64,000 bases of DNA from an uncultured Dehalococcoidia bacterium (GTDB lineage Bacteria; Chloroflexota; Dehalococcoidia; Lucifugimonadales; UBA3495). Each line of letters starts with the position of its first letter. The first letter of the stretch is position 1. A program made the translations under genes and the position numbers. Shown in pieces: positions 9,279 to 16,751 of this stretch. The DNA lies in assembly GCA_951813535.1 (NCBI GenBank), contig OX638345.1:3402608-3466607 (forward strand), in the 5' to 3' direction. The notes under the pieces are model-generated. The model searched no databases. It was given only the letters and a program-made list of their open reading frames with translations, and was not told the origin of the DNA.

Positions 9279-9494
9279 TCAGGTCGGGTCCTCCTTAGTC
9301 AGGTTGTCCACAATCCCCTTCACGATGAGGCCCATGAACGATAACAAAGCAGAAATTGCACCGGCTATAGCCGTTAGCACGATACCCTGTATGAATTGAC
9401 TGTTTGTCCCATCAGGCGAGTTGTGGGCTGCGAAAATCAACGCACCCACCAAGAGACCCACCCCGATTAGAAGCCCAACGAACATCCACATCAC
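9279..9494 (-). CDS. Small two-helix membrane protein
   Basis: The protein has 71 residues and two hydrophobic segments, MFVGLLIGVGLLVGALIF (about 4-21) and IVLTAIAGAISALLSFMGLI (about 38-57). A short acidic tail ends KEDPT. There is no recognisable domain. Its layout resembles the 75-residue membrane protein at 23082, which also sits beside a defence-type gene. It is the first gene inside the left end of the IS1595-type element. No good Shine-Dalgarno was seen. A holin-like or accessory membrane role is possible but unsupported. Confidence 0.6.
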   Translation of the reverse strand: MMWMFVGLLIGVGLLVGALIFAAHNSPDGTNSQFIQGIVLTAIAGAISALLSFMGLIVKGIVDNLTKEDPT

Positions 9495-9796
9495 GGCTCT
9501 GCGCCGGGCGGATTAGTGGTCAACGGCTGCTTCACTCATATTGAGGAGCTCCTACGGATATTATGCTGGAATAGGCCATGCCCTGCGTGCCTGGATTTGA
9601 GGAGCGTTGTGCGTTGAGCACTATCCGACCTGTTCTCACACGATCGATCCCAACGCTAATGTCGGGGATTGCCAATCATTCGCGAGGGGGGCGCGGCGGA
9701 GGCGTTGGTCTTTGGCTCGGACGGGATGGGGCGGGTTCGCTTTCTCGCAGAGGTTCGGATGGTCTCGGCGGTCTCGGTGGACTCGTTGGCCTCGGC
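9495..9796. other. Intergenic gap with a G-rich imperfect repeat tract
   Basis: This 302-bp gap lies between two leftward membrane-protein genes. Around 9755-9790 the top strand repeats GGTCTCGG-like units. An 86-codon frame here is Gly/Arg-rich and starts without a ribosome-binding site, so it is not called. Confidence 0.4.
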
Positions 9797-10327
9797 TCAC
9801 GCCGATTGATTGGAAACTTGCACACCATACTGGTTTAGTATCTCCCTGTTCGCGGCTTTGGCCGTCTCGCGGTTTAATTTTTCGTCTGCCCCCAAGGGGA
9901 TGGACTGAGTAACATCGCCCCATTGCCCTTGTATTCGTTTGAGCATGTCTTCGATTTCAGCGGCAGTTCTGCGGTCTGACTCAATATCTCTCCATAGCGC
10001 GCTGGTCTCGGTCTTCAGCCGTTGGCAGAGGATTACCGCCATCCTGAACACCGCTGCATCGTTGGCGTAGTTCGATGTCGCGTCCCACACGGTCACACAG
10101 GCCAACGCCAAGCCCACGACTGCGCCGGGGACAAACACCCAAGGATTGATCGTCCCACCGTAAAGCAATCCGCCCTCTACGATCACACCCACTAGGATGG
10201 CAACGCGGATTATTCGATGCCGCAAATGGTTGCGATCAGCCAAGGCTGAACAATAGCGGATGTGCCATTCGAGATCGCACAGGGTATCCCAGACCGCTTT
10301 ACGGGTGATGTCCGGTACCGCTGCCAT
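9797..10327 (-). CDS. 2TM protein with coiled-coil, SLATT-like
   Basis: This 176-residue protein opens with a helix (AVWDTLCDLEWHIRYCSALAD), then two TM segments (IIRVAILVGVIVEGGLLY and WVFVPGAVVGLALACVTVW). A long charged coiled-coil follows (MAVILCQRLKTETSALWRDIESDRR, then AEIEDMLKRIQGQW). Helix, 2TM, helix is the layout of SLATT effectors, predicted pore formers in nucleotide-signalled defence. No nucleotidyltransferase or other sensor was recognised nearby, so the assignment is tentative. AGGTGG precedes ATG 10327. Confidence 0.55.
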   Translation of the reverse strand: MAAVPDITRKAVWDTLCDLEWHIRYCSALADRNHLRHRIIRVAILVGVIVEGGLLYGGTINPWVFVPGAVVGLALACVTVWDATSNYANDAAVFRMAVILCQRLKTETSALWRDIESDRRTAAEIEDMLKRIQGQWGDVTQSIPLGADEKLNRETAKAANREILNQYGVQVSNQSA

Positions 10328-10575
10328 GATGCCACCTGTGGATTACGTGTTGCCTTATTGTACCTTTCACGTTGCCCGCGTGTCAGCCCCCGACAACAAG
10401 GGTGCAACGTTGCCGGTAGGGTTCGTGGGTTTTCTGGGTATTTCCGGGGTGTCGCCCTGCGCTGGTGCCCAGGTGGACCAAAATCGCAGGTAATTCGCGT
10501 CAATTTTTCGTCGGTGATCGGCAAATGACCAATTTTGAGCACGAGAGGGGGGCTCCGCCCGCCCCGCCCATCCCA
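10328..10575. other. Gap upstream of the tRNA gene
   Basis: Short frames on both strands in this stretch look like shadows. The only recognisable signals lie just downstream, at the tRNA promoter. Confidence 0.4.
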
Positions 10576-10606
10576 TTGAAAATACTGTCGGGGCCGGGCC
10601 TATATT
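10576..10606 (+). promoter_or_regulatory. Candidate promoter for tRNA-Trp
   Basis: TTGAAA at 10576-10581 and TATATT at 10601-10606 are separated by 19 bp, slightly long for a sigma-70 promoter. The tRNA begins 43 bp after the -10. A hairpin with GGGGACG and CGTCCCC arms lies in the leader between them. Confidence 0.4.
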
Positions 10607-10648
10607 CGATATAGGAAACGGGGACGCGACAACGTCCCCGTCAAAAAA

Positions 10649-10724
10649 GCCCCCGTAGCTCAGCGGACAGAGCGGTGGTCTCCAAAACCAACTGCCGGGA
10701 GTTCGAATCTCCCCGGGGGCTCCA
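10649..10724 (+). tRNA. tRNA-Trp (anticodon CCA)
   Basis: A 76-nt cloverleaf can be drawn. The acceptor stem GCCCCCG pairs with CGGGGGC, and the D arm is GCTC/GAGC. The anticodon loop is CTCCAAA with anticodon CCA, the T arm is GGGAG-TTCGAAT-CTCCC, and the CCA end is encoded. One anticodon-stem position is mismatched. It lies inside the mobile element, 188 bp before the transposase start, so it moves with the element. Phage and large mobile elements often carry tRNAs. Confidence 0.93.
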
Positions 10725-10911
10725 CAATCGCGGCTTTGCAGTCCGTTGGTTCGGGTGCGGGATCCCTAGTCCCGCCTGCGCTGCCACATGGTCATCGTAC
10801 ACCGGGGCGGTGGGCTGCACAATGGGATGAATACAGCCAGTTCATCATCGGCGAATTGACGGCGAATCGGTTGGGATGTTCCGATGGAAATAAGAACAAG
10901 GAGGAAATACC

Positions 10912-11943
10912 ATGACGCCCTGGGCATCAATCACCGCAGACGGCGAAATCATCATTGGAGACGAGCCTCGCCCGGAACAGAGGGCGGGCATTCCGCCACC
11001 CCGTAGGCAGACCAAGAAAGAGCAGCAGGACATCATCGGGATCGAGAAGTTCTACAAGGAGATCCCCGACGAGGAGGCCGCAATCGCCTTCGTTGAGGAA
11101 CGCATCTGGGGCGACACGCCGTGGTGTCCTCGCTGTGGGCAGGATGACACCGTGTATCGGGTCAAGAGCGGCAAGCCCCAGAGCCACCGCTGTCGTGGCT
11201 GCCGGCAATATTTCTCCGTGCGTACCGGCACGGTCATGGAGAACACCAACCTGCCCGTTCGCAAATGGTTGCTCGCCATTCACCTGATGCACACCAGCCG
11301 CAAGGGTATCAGCAGCGTCCAATTATCCAAAGCTCTGGACGTTACGCAGACAACCGCTTGGTTCCTGGGGCACCGCATCCGCGAAGCGATGAAGGAAGGC
11401 AACGTGATCATGGGTGAAGTGGTGCAGGTTGATGAGGCGTACATCGGCGGCAAGGAGCGATGGAAGCACTCGGATAAGAAACTGCACGAGCGTTGGCGGG
11501 AGGGTAGGGCACTCGTATTCGGCCTTAAAGAAGACGGAATAGGTGGCAAGGTTAAGGCGTTCCCGATATGGTACGACGGCAATGAGGCCCTCCAGGACGA
11601 GGTCATGCTCAACGTGAACCCGGGTTCGACGGTGTACACCGACAGCCACCCGGCCTATCGCAACCTTTCACGCTACGGCTACAATCATGCGACGGTGAAC
11701 CACCACATCCACCAGTACGTGAACGGGATGGCAACGACGAACGGGATCGAAAGCTTCTGGGCGCTGCTGAAACGCGGGTACGTCGGCGTCTTCCATTACA
11801 TGAGTTGGAAGCACCTGCACCGTTACGTGGATGAGTTCGCCGCCCGCCACAACGCTGGACAAGGTAACGGGTTTCGCACCATCGGCGAGGTTCTGAGACG
11901 TGGGGTGGGCAGACGGCTCACCTACGCACGATTGACCGCATAG
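10912..11943 (+). CDS. IS1595-family transposase
   Basis: This 343-residue transposase is near the usual family length. An N-terminal zinc ribbon has Cys72, Cys75, Cys94 and Cys97 (CPRCG and CRGC). The ISXO2-type catalytic core shows VDEAYIGGKE (Asp174), VYTDSHPAYR (Asp244) and NGIESFWALLKRG (Glu280), with the family's conserved MSWKHLHRYVDEFAARHN near the end. AAGGAGGAAATACC gives a strong ribosome-binding site for ATG 10912. No IS ends lie close around the gene; the matching ends are at 9225 and 19542. The gene eight bases downstream is a likely passenger. Confidence 0.93.
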   Translation: MTPWASITADGEIIIGDEPRPEQRAGIPPPRRQTKKEQQDIIGIEKFYKEIPDEEAAIAFVEERIWGDTPWCPRCGQDDTVYRVKSGKPQSHRCRGCRQYFSVRTGTVMENTNLPVRKWLLAIHLMHTSRKGISSVQLSKALDVTQTTAWFLGHRIREAMKEGNVIMGEVVQVDEAYIGGKERWKHSDKKLHERWREGRALVFGLKEDGIGGKVKAFPIWYDGNEALQDEVMLNVNPGSTVYTDSHPAYRNLSRYGYNHATVNHHIHQYVNGMATTNGIESFWALLKRGYVGVFHYMSWKHLHRYVDEFAARHNAGQGNGFRTIGEVLRRGVGRRLTYARLTA

Positions 11944-11951
11944 GGGGTTGG

Positions 11952-12485
11952 ATGACCGCGGACGACGGTTTTCAAGACGCCATCGGAAACACGCTGGACG
12001 CTCTAGTACGCCCCAGAACGCCAATGCCGGCGTCTGAAATTCTCCGTCTGGCAGACTTGTACTCCGACGCAGGCAATTTGGCCGACGCTGCCCGAGACGT
12101 TGGGTTGGAGGTCGTTTACACCCATCAGTCGGGCGAGATTGTGGACGACATTTCGGCCCATGACCTCATCCCGCCGTTTGACCTGCTGGCCGTCAATATG
12201 CCTGACGGTGATTGGGAGGAAACGTTCGGATTCGTGCTCCGGTTCCTGCGGGTTCGTCGTCCGGTGGCGTTCATACTGGCCGACGTGGAAGGGGATGACA
12301 TGGAAGCAGAATTCTTAGCGTCGGTTCAGGACAAGACCCAGCGCCTAGGCTATCGGGTCTATGGCCAACGCACCTTCATCGTTGGTGTGATCTGGATGGA
12401 GCCGTTCGCATGGCCTTCCGAGCTAACGGCTCAGGGGGTGATGGCGCAAGTAGCAAGGGACGCCCGCGCGAACGCTGGGGGCTGA
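11952..12485 (+). CDS. Degenerate cytosine-C5 methyltransferase-like protein, passenger of the transposase
   Basis: The 177-residue order of motifs recalls a C5-methyltransferase. A Rossmann-like start NLADAARDVGLEVVY comes first, then GEIVDDISAHDLIPPFDLLAVNMPD where the catalytic PCQ loop should be. RRPVAFILADVEGDD stands where ENV should be, and LGYRVYGQRTFIVGV matches the usual GY...FIVG strand. The catalytic Cys and the ENV Glu are absent, and there is no target-recognition domain, so methylation is doubtful. Eight bases separate it from the transposase stop, so co-expression is likely. A role in handling element DNA, or as a decoy fold, is speculative. Confidence 0.5.
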   Translation: MTADDGFQDAIGNTLDALVRPRTPMPASEILRLADLYSDAGNLADAARDVGLEVVYTHQSGEIVDDISAHDLIPPFDLLAVNMPDGDWEETFGFVLRFLRVRRPVAFILADVEGDDMEAEFLASVQDKTQRLGYRVYGQRTFIVGVIWMEPFAWPSELTAQGVMAQVARDARANAGG

Positions 12486-12639
12486 CGGTTGGTGCCATTC
12501 GCTTTAGTGGAATGACCCCATGGAGACATTTGAACTGAACGGGATGTCGGGGAAAGGGCGCTGGCCATCCACATTAATGGATTAGCGACTGGGATGTGTA
12601 TACTAGATAACTAATTCCTGGGCATCAGTGGAGACCAGT

Positions 12640-13491
12640 ATGCCGCCAATAACCTTCCGATTTGTTGCGTTTGAGAGTGACCTGTTGCATCCGGCAAGCC
12701 CGTTGCCCGATGATCCGATCGACGGAGAGAAGATCGGATCACCGTCACGTGTCCTCGTCTTCGAGCAAGGGGAACGTAATGTCCCCGTGGTACGCCTCAC
12801 GAAACGGTCGCCGCCCGAGGTCGAGGAAATCCGCCCGCTCCTTGAAACGAGGGTATACACCTCTCCCGACCTGTCCCACGATGCTTTTGGTGTGTTCAAC
12901 GTCATCCATGATGACGTAGATCATTTTGACGCCTATCCCATATCGACTGGCGACGCCATGGACGGGGACATGAACGAAATGGTTCGCCAGTGGTATGCTA
13001 AAGCCATCAGGTTTGTTGCCTATGAACTGAACAACGAACGGGGGCTCGTCTATGCCACGACCACCGAAAATGTCCTGAAGGAAATGTTTAGGCGGCACAG
13101 GGCAGCGAACGGCGACGGTGCCGTACTCAGGCGTCGCGTGGTCGATATCCGTGCATTGGAAGGTACGTTGCGATCCCAAATGGGGGCGGAGGCGAACAGA
13201 TACAAATTCAAGAACGTGCGATCCGACACAGTAATTACGGGAATGATGGCCGATGGCCAGCAACTCAACGATAACGACGAGGTGCAGGGTATCAAGGATA
13301 GGGCGGAGAGAATAGGGGAGATCAGGTTCGATTATCAGCACGAGAACAACGTGCTTCGGATCAGCGTCAACGAAAGCGGGGTAGTTGGGTTTTCCAGCGA
13401 CCCGGGCACCCAACCAGCGTTGGATTTGCTACACCGGTTGGATGGCTATATAGCGGCCCATTCTGAACTAACCGTCGTCACGGTGCGCTAG
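12640..13491 (+). CDS. Unknown protein, 283 residues
   Basis: ATG 12640 is preferred to the GTG at 12628 because GTGGAG sits 8 bases upstream. The protein is soluble and of mixed charge. Notable segments are DAFGVFNVIHDDVDHFDAYPIS, broken by charged loops, EMVRQWYAKAIRFVAYEL and IGEIRFDYQHENNVLRISVN. No family was recognised. Its end overlaps the end of the opposing 2TM gene by 24 bp, so the two are convergent. A paired system is possible but unproven. Confidence 0.6.
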   Translation: MPPITFRFVAFESDLLHPASPLPDDPIDGEKIGSPSRVLVFEQGERNVPVVRLTKRSPPEVEEIRPLLETRVYTSPDLSHDAFGVFNVIHDDVDHFDAYPISTGDAMDGDMNEMVRQWYAKAIRFVAYELNNERGLVYATTTENVLKEMFRRHRAANGDGAVLRRRVVDIRALEGTLRSQMGAEANRYKFKNVRSDTVITGMMADGQQLNDNDEVQGIKDRAERIGEIRFDYQHENNVLRISVNESGVVGFSSDPGTQPALDLLHRLDGYIAAHSELTVVTVR

Positions 13492-14352
13492 AGCCGGGCT
13501 GGACAGATATGATCGTACAGAATTCGCTAACGCGTCCGGAGCATTGGCAGCAATCCTGAGGCCATTTTCCTGGATGGCTACGCTGACCGCACCTTCGGCG
13601 AACTTGTCGGTAAGATGTAGTTGGAAGCTGCTTACTTCGGCGCTGGGCACGTCTCGAAGGTAAAACCGGAGGAATGGGTTTTCCCCTTGTGTAGTTATCC
13701 TCACCCAAAAGTTTTGCCCTTCGTGTCCCGCCTGCAATTCTGCGGTCAAGCGAGTGATGAACGGGCAAATTTCTTTGTCGAGTGCCGCTTTGACTTGCTT
13801 TGCTTTTCCTCCGTATCCCCACAAAAAGAATTCGACTACCCGGCCGGCGTCATCATCCTCTTCCCAACCAAGTAAACATTCGCCGTCCTCTGCTGGGACA
13901 TCTATCCTGATCGTTTGAGATCGGTTAGCCTTGATCACCATCCGATTGGTCGGGCCGGCCTGTGGCATCGCGTTGGTATAAATCTTCTTGGTTGCTACCC
14001 ATCCAAGGTCCAACAATTCCTGCTCTTTCAAAGACGAACCAGACTTGATCGCACCGCCCGCCTCGATTTCGTAGGTGGGGCCACTGACAAGGTAACGGAG
14101 TTCGTACAGGAGAATCCTAACGGCGGGGATCCTAAAAACCGCCATGATGGCTGTCCAAGCGATCGATGCTATTGCTGACAGGATGATGCGCGACGCAGGG
14201 GTGCCGTCGTTGACGATCCATCCGATAAGAATGATGGTCCCAAACAGCAACAGCCCCGAACCTAGGGCGAGTGCAACATCCGGCGATAGGAGTGTTTTCA
14301 CGGTGAATACAGGCGCTCCGTGCTGGTGTACGGCATGGGCCTCGGGTGCCAT
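13468..14352 (-). CDS. Two-TM protein with a large soluble domain
   Basis: The protein has 294 residues. Two membrane helices lie near the N-terminus (ALALGSGLLLFGTIILIGWI and IILSAIASIAWTAIMAVF). About 200 soluble residues follow, including QTIRIDVPAEDGECLLGWEE and GQNFWVRITTQGENPFLRFY. No catalytic motif was recognised. The layout (membrane anchor plus sensor-like domain) recurs among defence effectors, which is only a resemblance. It converges on the gene at 12640, and upstream of its start lies the non-coding, RNA-like region. Confidence 0.6.
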   Translation of the reverse strand: MAPEAHAVHQHGAPVFTVKTLLSPDVALALGSGLLLFGTIILIGWIVNDGTPASRIILSAIASIAWTAIMAVFRIPAVRILLYELRYLVSGPTYEIEAGGAIKSGSSLKEQELLDLGWVATKKIYTNAMPQAGPTNRMVIKANRSQTIRIDVPAEDGECLLGWEEDDDAGRVVEFFLWGYGGKAKQVKAALDKEICPFITRLTAELQAGHEGQNFWVRITTQGENPFLRFYLRDVPSAEVSSFQLHLTDKFAEGAVSVAIQENGLRIAANAPDALANSVRSYLSSPALAHRDDG

Positions 14353-14653
14353 CGTACACCAGCACGGCTGCCGTCGCTACCAGTATAAATCCGCACGGAT
14401 GTGCTTACAAGGTATCCCACCCGTCCCCTTACTATTCCTCGCGTTCACTTCTCCTCGCGCTTTCTTGCCCGTTTTGGGCTAATACGCGATCAATTGAGCT
14501 TTGCGCTCCGCCCGCCTCGCGTGCACCTTTCCGATCTCCCTGCCCTCCAGATACGATCTCGGAGTTCGGGATAGCTACGGCGTCCGCAATTTATCGCACT
14601 CTGGAATTTAGGACGAACCCCTGATAATTGACACCCCGGCGTTACCGTGATTT
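14353..14653. other. Non-coding stretch before the RNA candidate
   Basis: About 300 bp lack any credible coding frame. This probably holds the leftward promoter for the 2TM gene and a rightward promoter for the structured RNA. No clear -35/-10 pair could be chosen. Confidence 0.4.
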
Positions 14654-14788
14654 GATGGTCGCGCTACTGCCGAGGGTCTTGGGGCACCCGCCCCACCCGA
14701 CGTTTTTTGAGGTTTCCGCTTGGGATGGCTTTATGCCTCCCTTGCGAACCTCACATCGGGGACCCGGCGGCAGTAGCATGACGCCATC
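14654..14788 (+). ncRNA. Candidate multibranched structured RNA
   Basis: Nested complementary segments define a compact fold. P1 pairs GATGG (14654-14658) with CCATC (14784-14788), continuing with CTACTGCCG (14664-14672) against CGGCAGTAG (14768-14776). P2 pairs GGGTC (14774 is outside; the 5' strand is 14674-14678) with GACCC (14761-14765). P3 is a hairpin GGGGC-ACCC-GCCCC (14681-14694). P4 pairs CCCGA (14696-14700) with TCGGG (14756-14760). P5 pairs GAGGTT...CGC (14709-14719) with GCGAACCTC (14744-14752). It is capped by GGGA.GGC (14722-14729) against GCCTCCC (14735-14741). A U6 run (14703-14708) is left unpaired. No known class was recognised. Fold and strand are inferred by hand. Confidence 0.6.
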
Positions 14789-14887
14789 CTTTTGGCCGCA
14801 AGGGGGGTTCCAGATGCGCCTAATTCATGCGCTCCAAACTGCTGGCAACTTCTACGGGGAGATTGTGCCAATCCATATCTGAACATT

Positions 14888-15086
14888 GACGGCCCCCTCT
14901 CCTAGCACGAGAAGGGGCCGTCTGCCTGGGCATCCGTACCGGGACGCCCAGAGGCCCGAAACAGGCCGCGCGAGATTATATCGGCGGTTGCCCTTTGGTT
15001 CAAACCGGTATGGGTGCGAAATTCGCACCGAAAGCCGGCCCGTCCGCCGAACACGGACGGCAGGAACCACGAGGCAGCCGTTTTTT
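14888..15086 (+). ncRNA. Hairpin-rich leader ahead of the HNH gene
   Basis: Successive hairpins fill this stretch. GACGGCCCC/GGGGCCGTC (14888-14922) has nine perfect pairs, and CTGGGC/GCCCAG spans 14926-14951. GGCC/GGCC spans 14953-14967, GGTGCG/CGCACC spans 15013-15029, and CCGTCCG/CGGACGG (15040-15060) has a 7-nt loop. A U6 run at 15081-15086 follows ACGGC...GCCGT, which overlaps the previous hairpin, so the two are mutually exclusive as in an attenuator. The HNH start codon lies 38 bases further on. It may be a leader or terminator region, or the 3' part of the RNA that begins at 14654. Confidence 0.5.
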
Positions 15087-15124
15087 CATGTCCGGTTGCC
15101 CTGGGATAAATGGAGGCAACCAAT

Positions 15125-15334
15125 ATGCCAATCTCGGCCAAACGTAAGAAGGAACTGTATAACGAACAGAACGGGCGATGCGCTGTTCATGGCGGACCTG
15201 CACCCATCGGCAAAATGCAAGTTGACCGCATCATACCCGGCGCACACGGGGGTCGATATGAGCCTGGCAACGTGCAACTGCTTTGCGGCCCATGCAATCA
15301 GAGGAAGGGCGCACGATTGTGGCCGCGAGGATGA
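15125..15334 (+). CDS. Small HNH endonuclease
   Basis: The protein is 69 residues, the size of a stand-alone phage-type HNH domain. The fold is visible as CAVHGGPAP, MQVDRIIPGAHGGRYEPGN and VQLLCGPCNQRKGAR. The central His lies in AHGG and is followed by the conserved Asn and a second CxxC. TGGAGG at 15111-15116 supports ATG 15125. HNH nucleases next to structured RNAs occur in group I introns and HEARO/IscB elements, but this protein has no RuvC domain and is far shorter than IscB. It might nick target DNA during element spread, which is inference. Confidence 0.8.
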   Translation: MPISAKRKKELYNEQNGRCAVHGGPAPIGKMQVDRIIPGAHGGRYEPGNVQLLCGPCNQRKGARLWPRG

Positions 15335-15385
15335 TCCCGAGTAGTTCCCGCAACGCACAGACACAGGGGACGGGGGATCGCCAAT

Positions 15386-15976
15386 ATGTCAGCTTTGAGA
15401 ACTACGCTGGGTCTGTTATTGGCCGCTTACCTCGCGCTGGCGGTATGGAGGGTGGTTCGGTTCCCCAAACCGCCGCCATCATGGTTCCCTGAACCGATAT
15501 GGCGCGTCACCGACCCGCTGATGACCTTGAGCGAACGGTGGCCTTGGGTGGCTTTGGGCGTGGCCGTTGCCATGGCCTTGTTGGCATTGGTTCTATTGAT
15601 GTCTCGCGCTGATTGGGATCGAATTCTTACCGGTGCCGGTGGGAGCGCGTACGCGTTGTATATCGTTAATGCGGTCATGTTGGTCATTAGTTGGGCTTGG
15701 CGGGCCGACGGCGGCTTGTCCGGACCGATAGCTTGGGCGGTGTCCTGGGTTGGTATTCCACCCGTTGCTCCCGAGGCGTGGCCTTTGTGGGTGGTGGTTG
15801 TCGTCGCCACCATTGCTGGATTGTTGGTAGTGGTGCTCCCGGTCGCGATTGTGGTCGCTGTAGCGATTTCGATCCGCGCGACGGTGCAAACACTCCGGCG
15901 ACGCCCGGAGGGACTGGATCAATCGTCGACGGACCAACTACCGGCTCAGTATTGGCGAGGTCGCCGCATCCAGTAG
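15386..15976 (+). CDS. Multi-TM membrane protein of unknown function
   Basis: This 196-residue protein has about four to five predicted helices, including TLGLLLAAYLALAVW, VALGVAVAMALLALVLLM, AYALYIVNAVMLVISWAW and WPLWVVVVVATIAGLLVVVL continuing into the next hydrophobic stretch. The cytoplasmic tail is Arg-rich. No family was recognised. It starts a rightward run of small genes (15.4-16.7 kb) with short gaps. Confidence 0.6.
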   Translation: MSALRTTLGLLLAAYLALAVWRVVRFPKPPPSWFPEPIWRVTDPLMTLSERWPWVALGVAVAMALLALVLLMSRADWDRILTGAGGSAYALYIVNAVMLVISWAWRADGGLSGPIAWAVSWVGIPPVAPEAWPLWVVVVVATIAGLLVVVLPVAIVVAVAISIRATVQTLRRRPEGLDQSSTDQLPAQYWRGRRIQ

Positions 15977-16005
15977 ATCAATCCCATCGGAGTAGGAGAT
16001 TGCGC

Positions 16006-16389
16006 ATGTTTGACTATCTAGTGGACAACGTGGTTGGCACCATGCGGGTGACCGCCAAATACAAAGACCCAAAACAACCGGGGCATCCGCGCTCAGACCT
16101 AATGCAGAATATTGGGGAAAGCACCCAACCCCCGGGGTACAACGCAGGTGACCGGGAGCGATATAACGCTTTCGTTGAGGCTGTCCTTCAAGAACTCGCG
16201 TGGTGCACCCGGCACACGCTCTGGGAGCTTTACTACAGACCTGACATGAGCGTGGGTTGCAGGAATTGCGACGGTAGCCGCACGAGCATGGCTGGAGAAA
16301 ACGTACACAGCGATCATGTATTTCGAGAGGGAACGCCAAGTGAGCAGGGACGACGGTTCGGTTGGCCTCGCTCTCGGAAAGAGGGATGA
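16006..16389 (+). CDS. Unknown 127-residue protein
   Basis: ATG 16006 has AGGAG at the right distance (GTAGGAGATTGCGC). The protein starts MFDYLVDNVVGTMRV and is basic, with a CRNC pair in the middle (VGCRNCDGS). No domain was recognised. The next gene begins two bases after its stop, so the two are probably co-translated. Confidence 0.55.
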   Translation: MFDYLVDNVVGTMRVTAKYKDPKQPGHPRSDLMQNIGESTQPPGYNAGDRERYNAFVEAVLQELAWCTRHTLWELYYRPDMSVGCRNCDGSRTSMAGENVHSDHVFREGTPSEQGRRFGWPRSRKEG

Positions 16390-16390
16390 A

Positions 16391-16687
16391 ATGATACCTG
16401 CGTCCTCGATAGACCCCGCCAAAATTGCAACGCTGGACCGGGACAAAATACGGCAGGTCAAGCAAGCCACCCGCGACAAGCAGACGTGCGCAATGCTCCT
16501 GTACCTCGTATTCATTACGGCTCCTGTGACCTTGCCGCTGTTTATCCGGGCGGTGCGCAAGGAACGGCGACTTGTACGCGAGATTTCCGCTCACTTGGGA
16601 GTAAATCCCGCCATCGACTATAAGGTACTTCGTGATTTGGTCGCGGATGTTATCAACGATCCCGAGCTGGAGCGGCGGGCGTGGTGA
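16391..16687 (+). CDS. Small single-TM protein
   Basis: ATG 16391 is preferred over the upstream in-frame ATG at 16316, because AGAGGGATGA lies just ahead and the earlier segment overlaps the previous gene. The 98 residues contain a charged N-terminal helix (DRDKIRQVKQATRDK), one TM segment (CAMLLYLVFITAPVTLPLFI) and a basic, helical C-terminus. Function is unknown. Confidence 0.5.
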   Translation: MIPASSIDPAKIATLDRDKIRQVKQATRDKQTCAMLLYLVFITAPVTLPLFIRAVRKERRLVREISAHLGVNPAIDYKVLRDLVADVINDPELERRAW

Positions 16688-16751
16688 CGCCACGTAATTT
16701 CAGGGGGCCTGCCCGTTTCCTCGGCCAGGCCCCCAACATGGACGAGCGGCC

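Noticed and set aside
9578-9838. 86-codon Gly-rich frame
   Set aside because: Translation of an imperfect GGTCTCGG repeat tract; no ribosome-binding site and opposite to a better gene.
10912-12485. Stand-alone IS1595 copy with its own ends around the transposase and passenger
   Set aside because: No inverted repeats or 8-bp duplications were found close to the genes, while the 9225/19542 ends are excellent.
14654-15334. Group I intron or HEARO/IscB element
   Set aside because: No RuvC domain, protein far too short for IscB, and no recognisable group I core by eye; kept only as a test to run.
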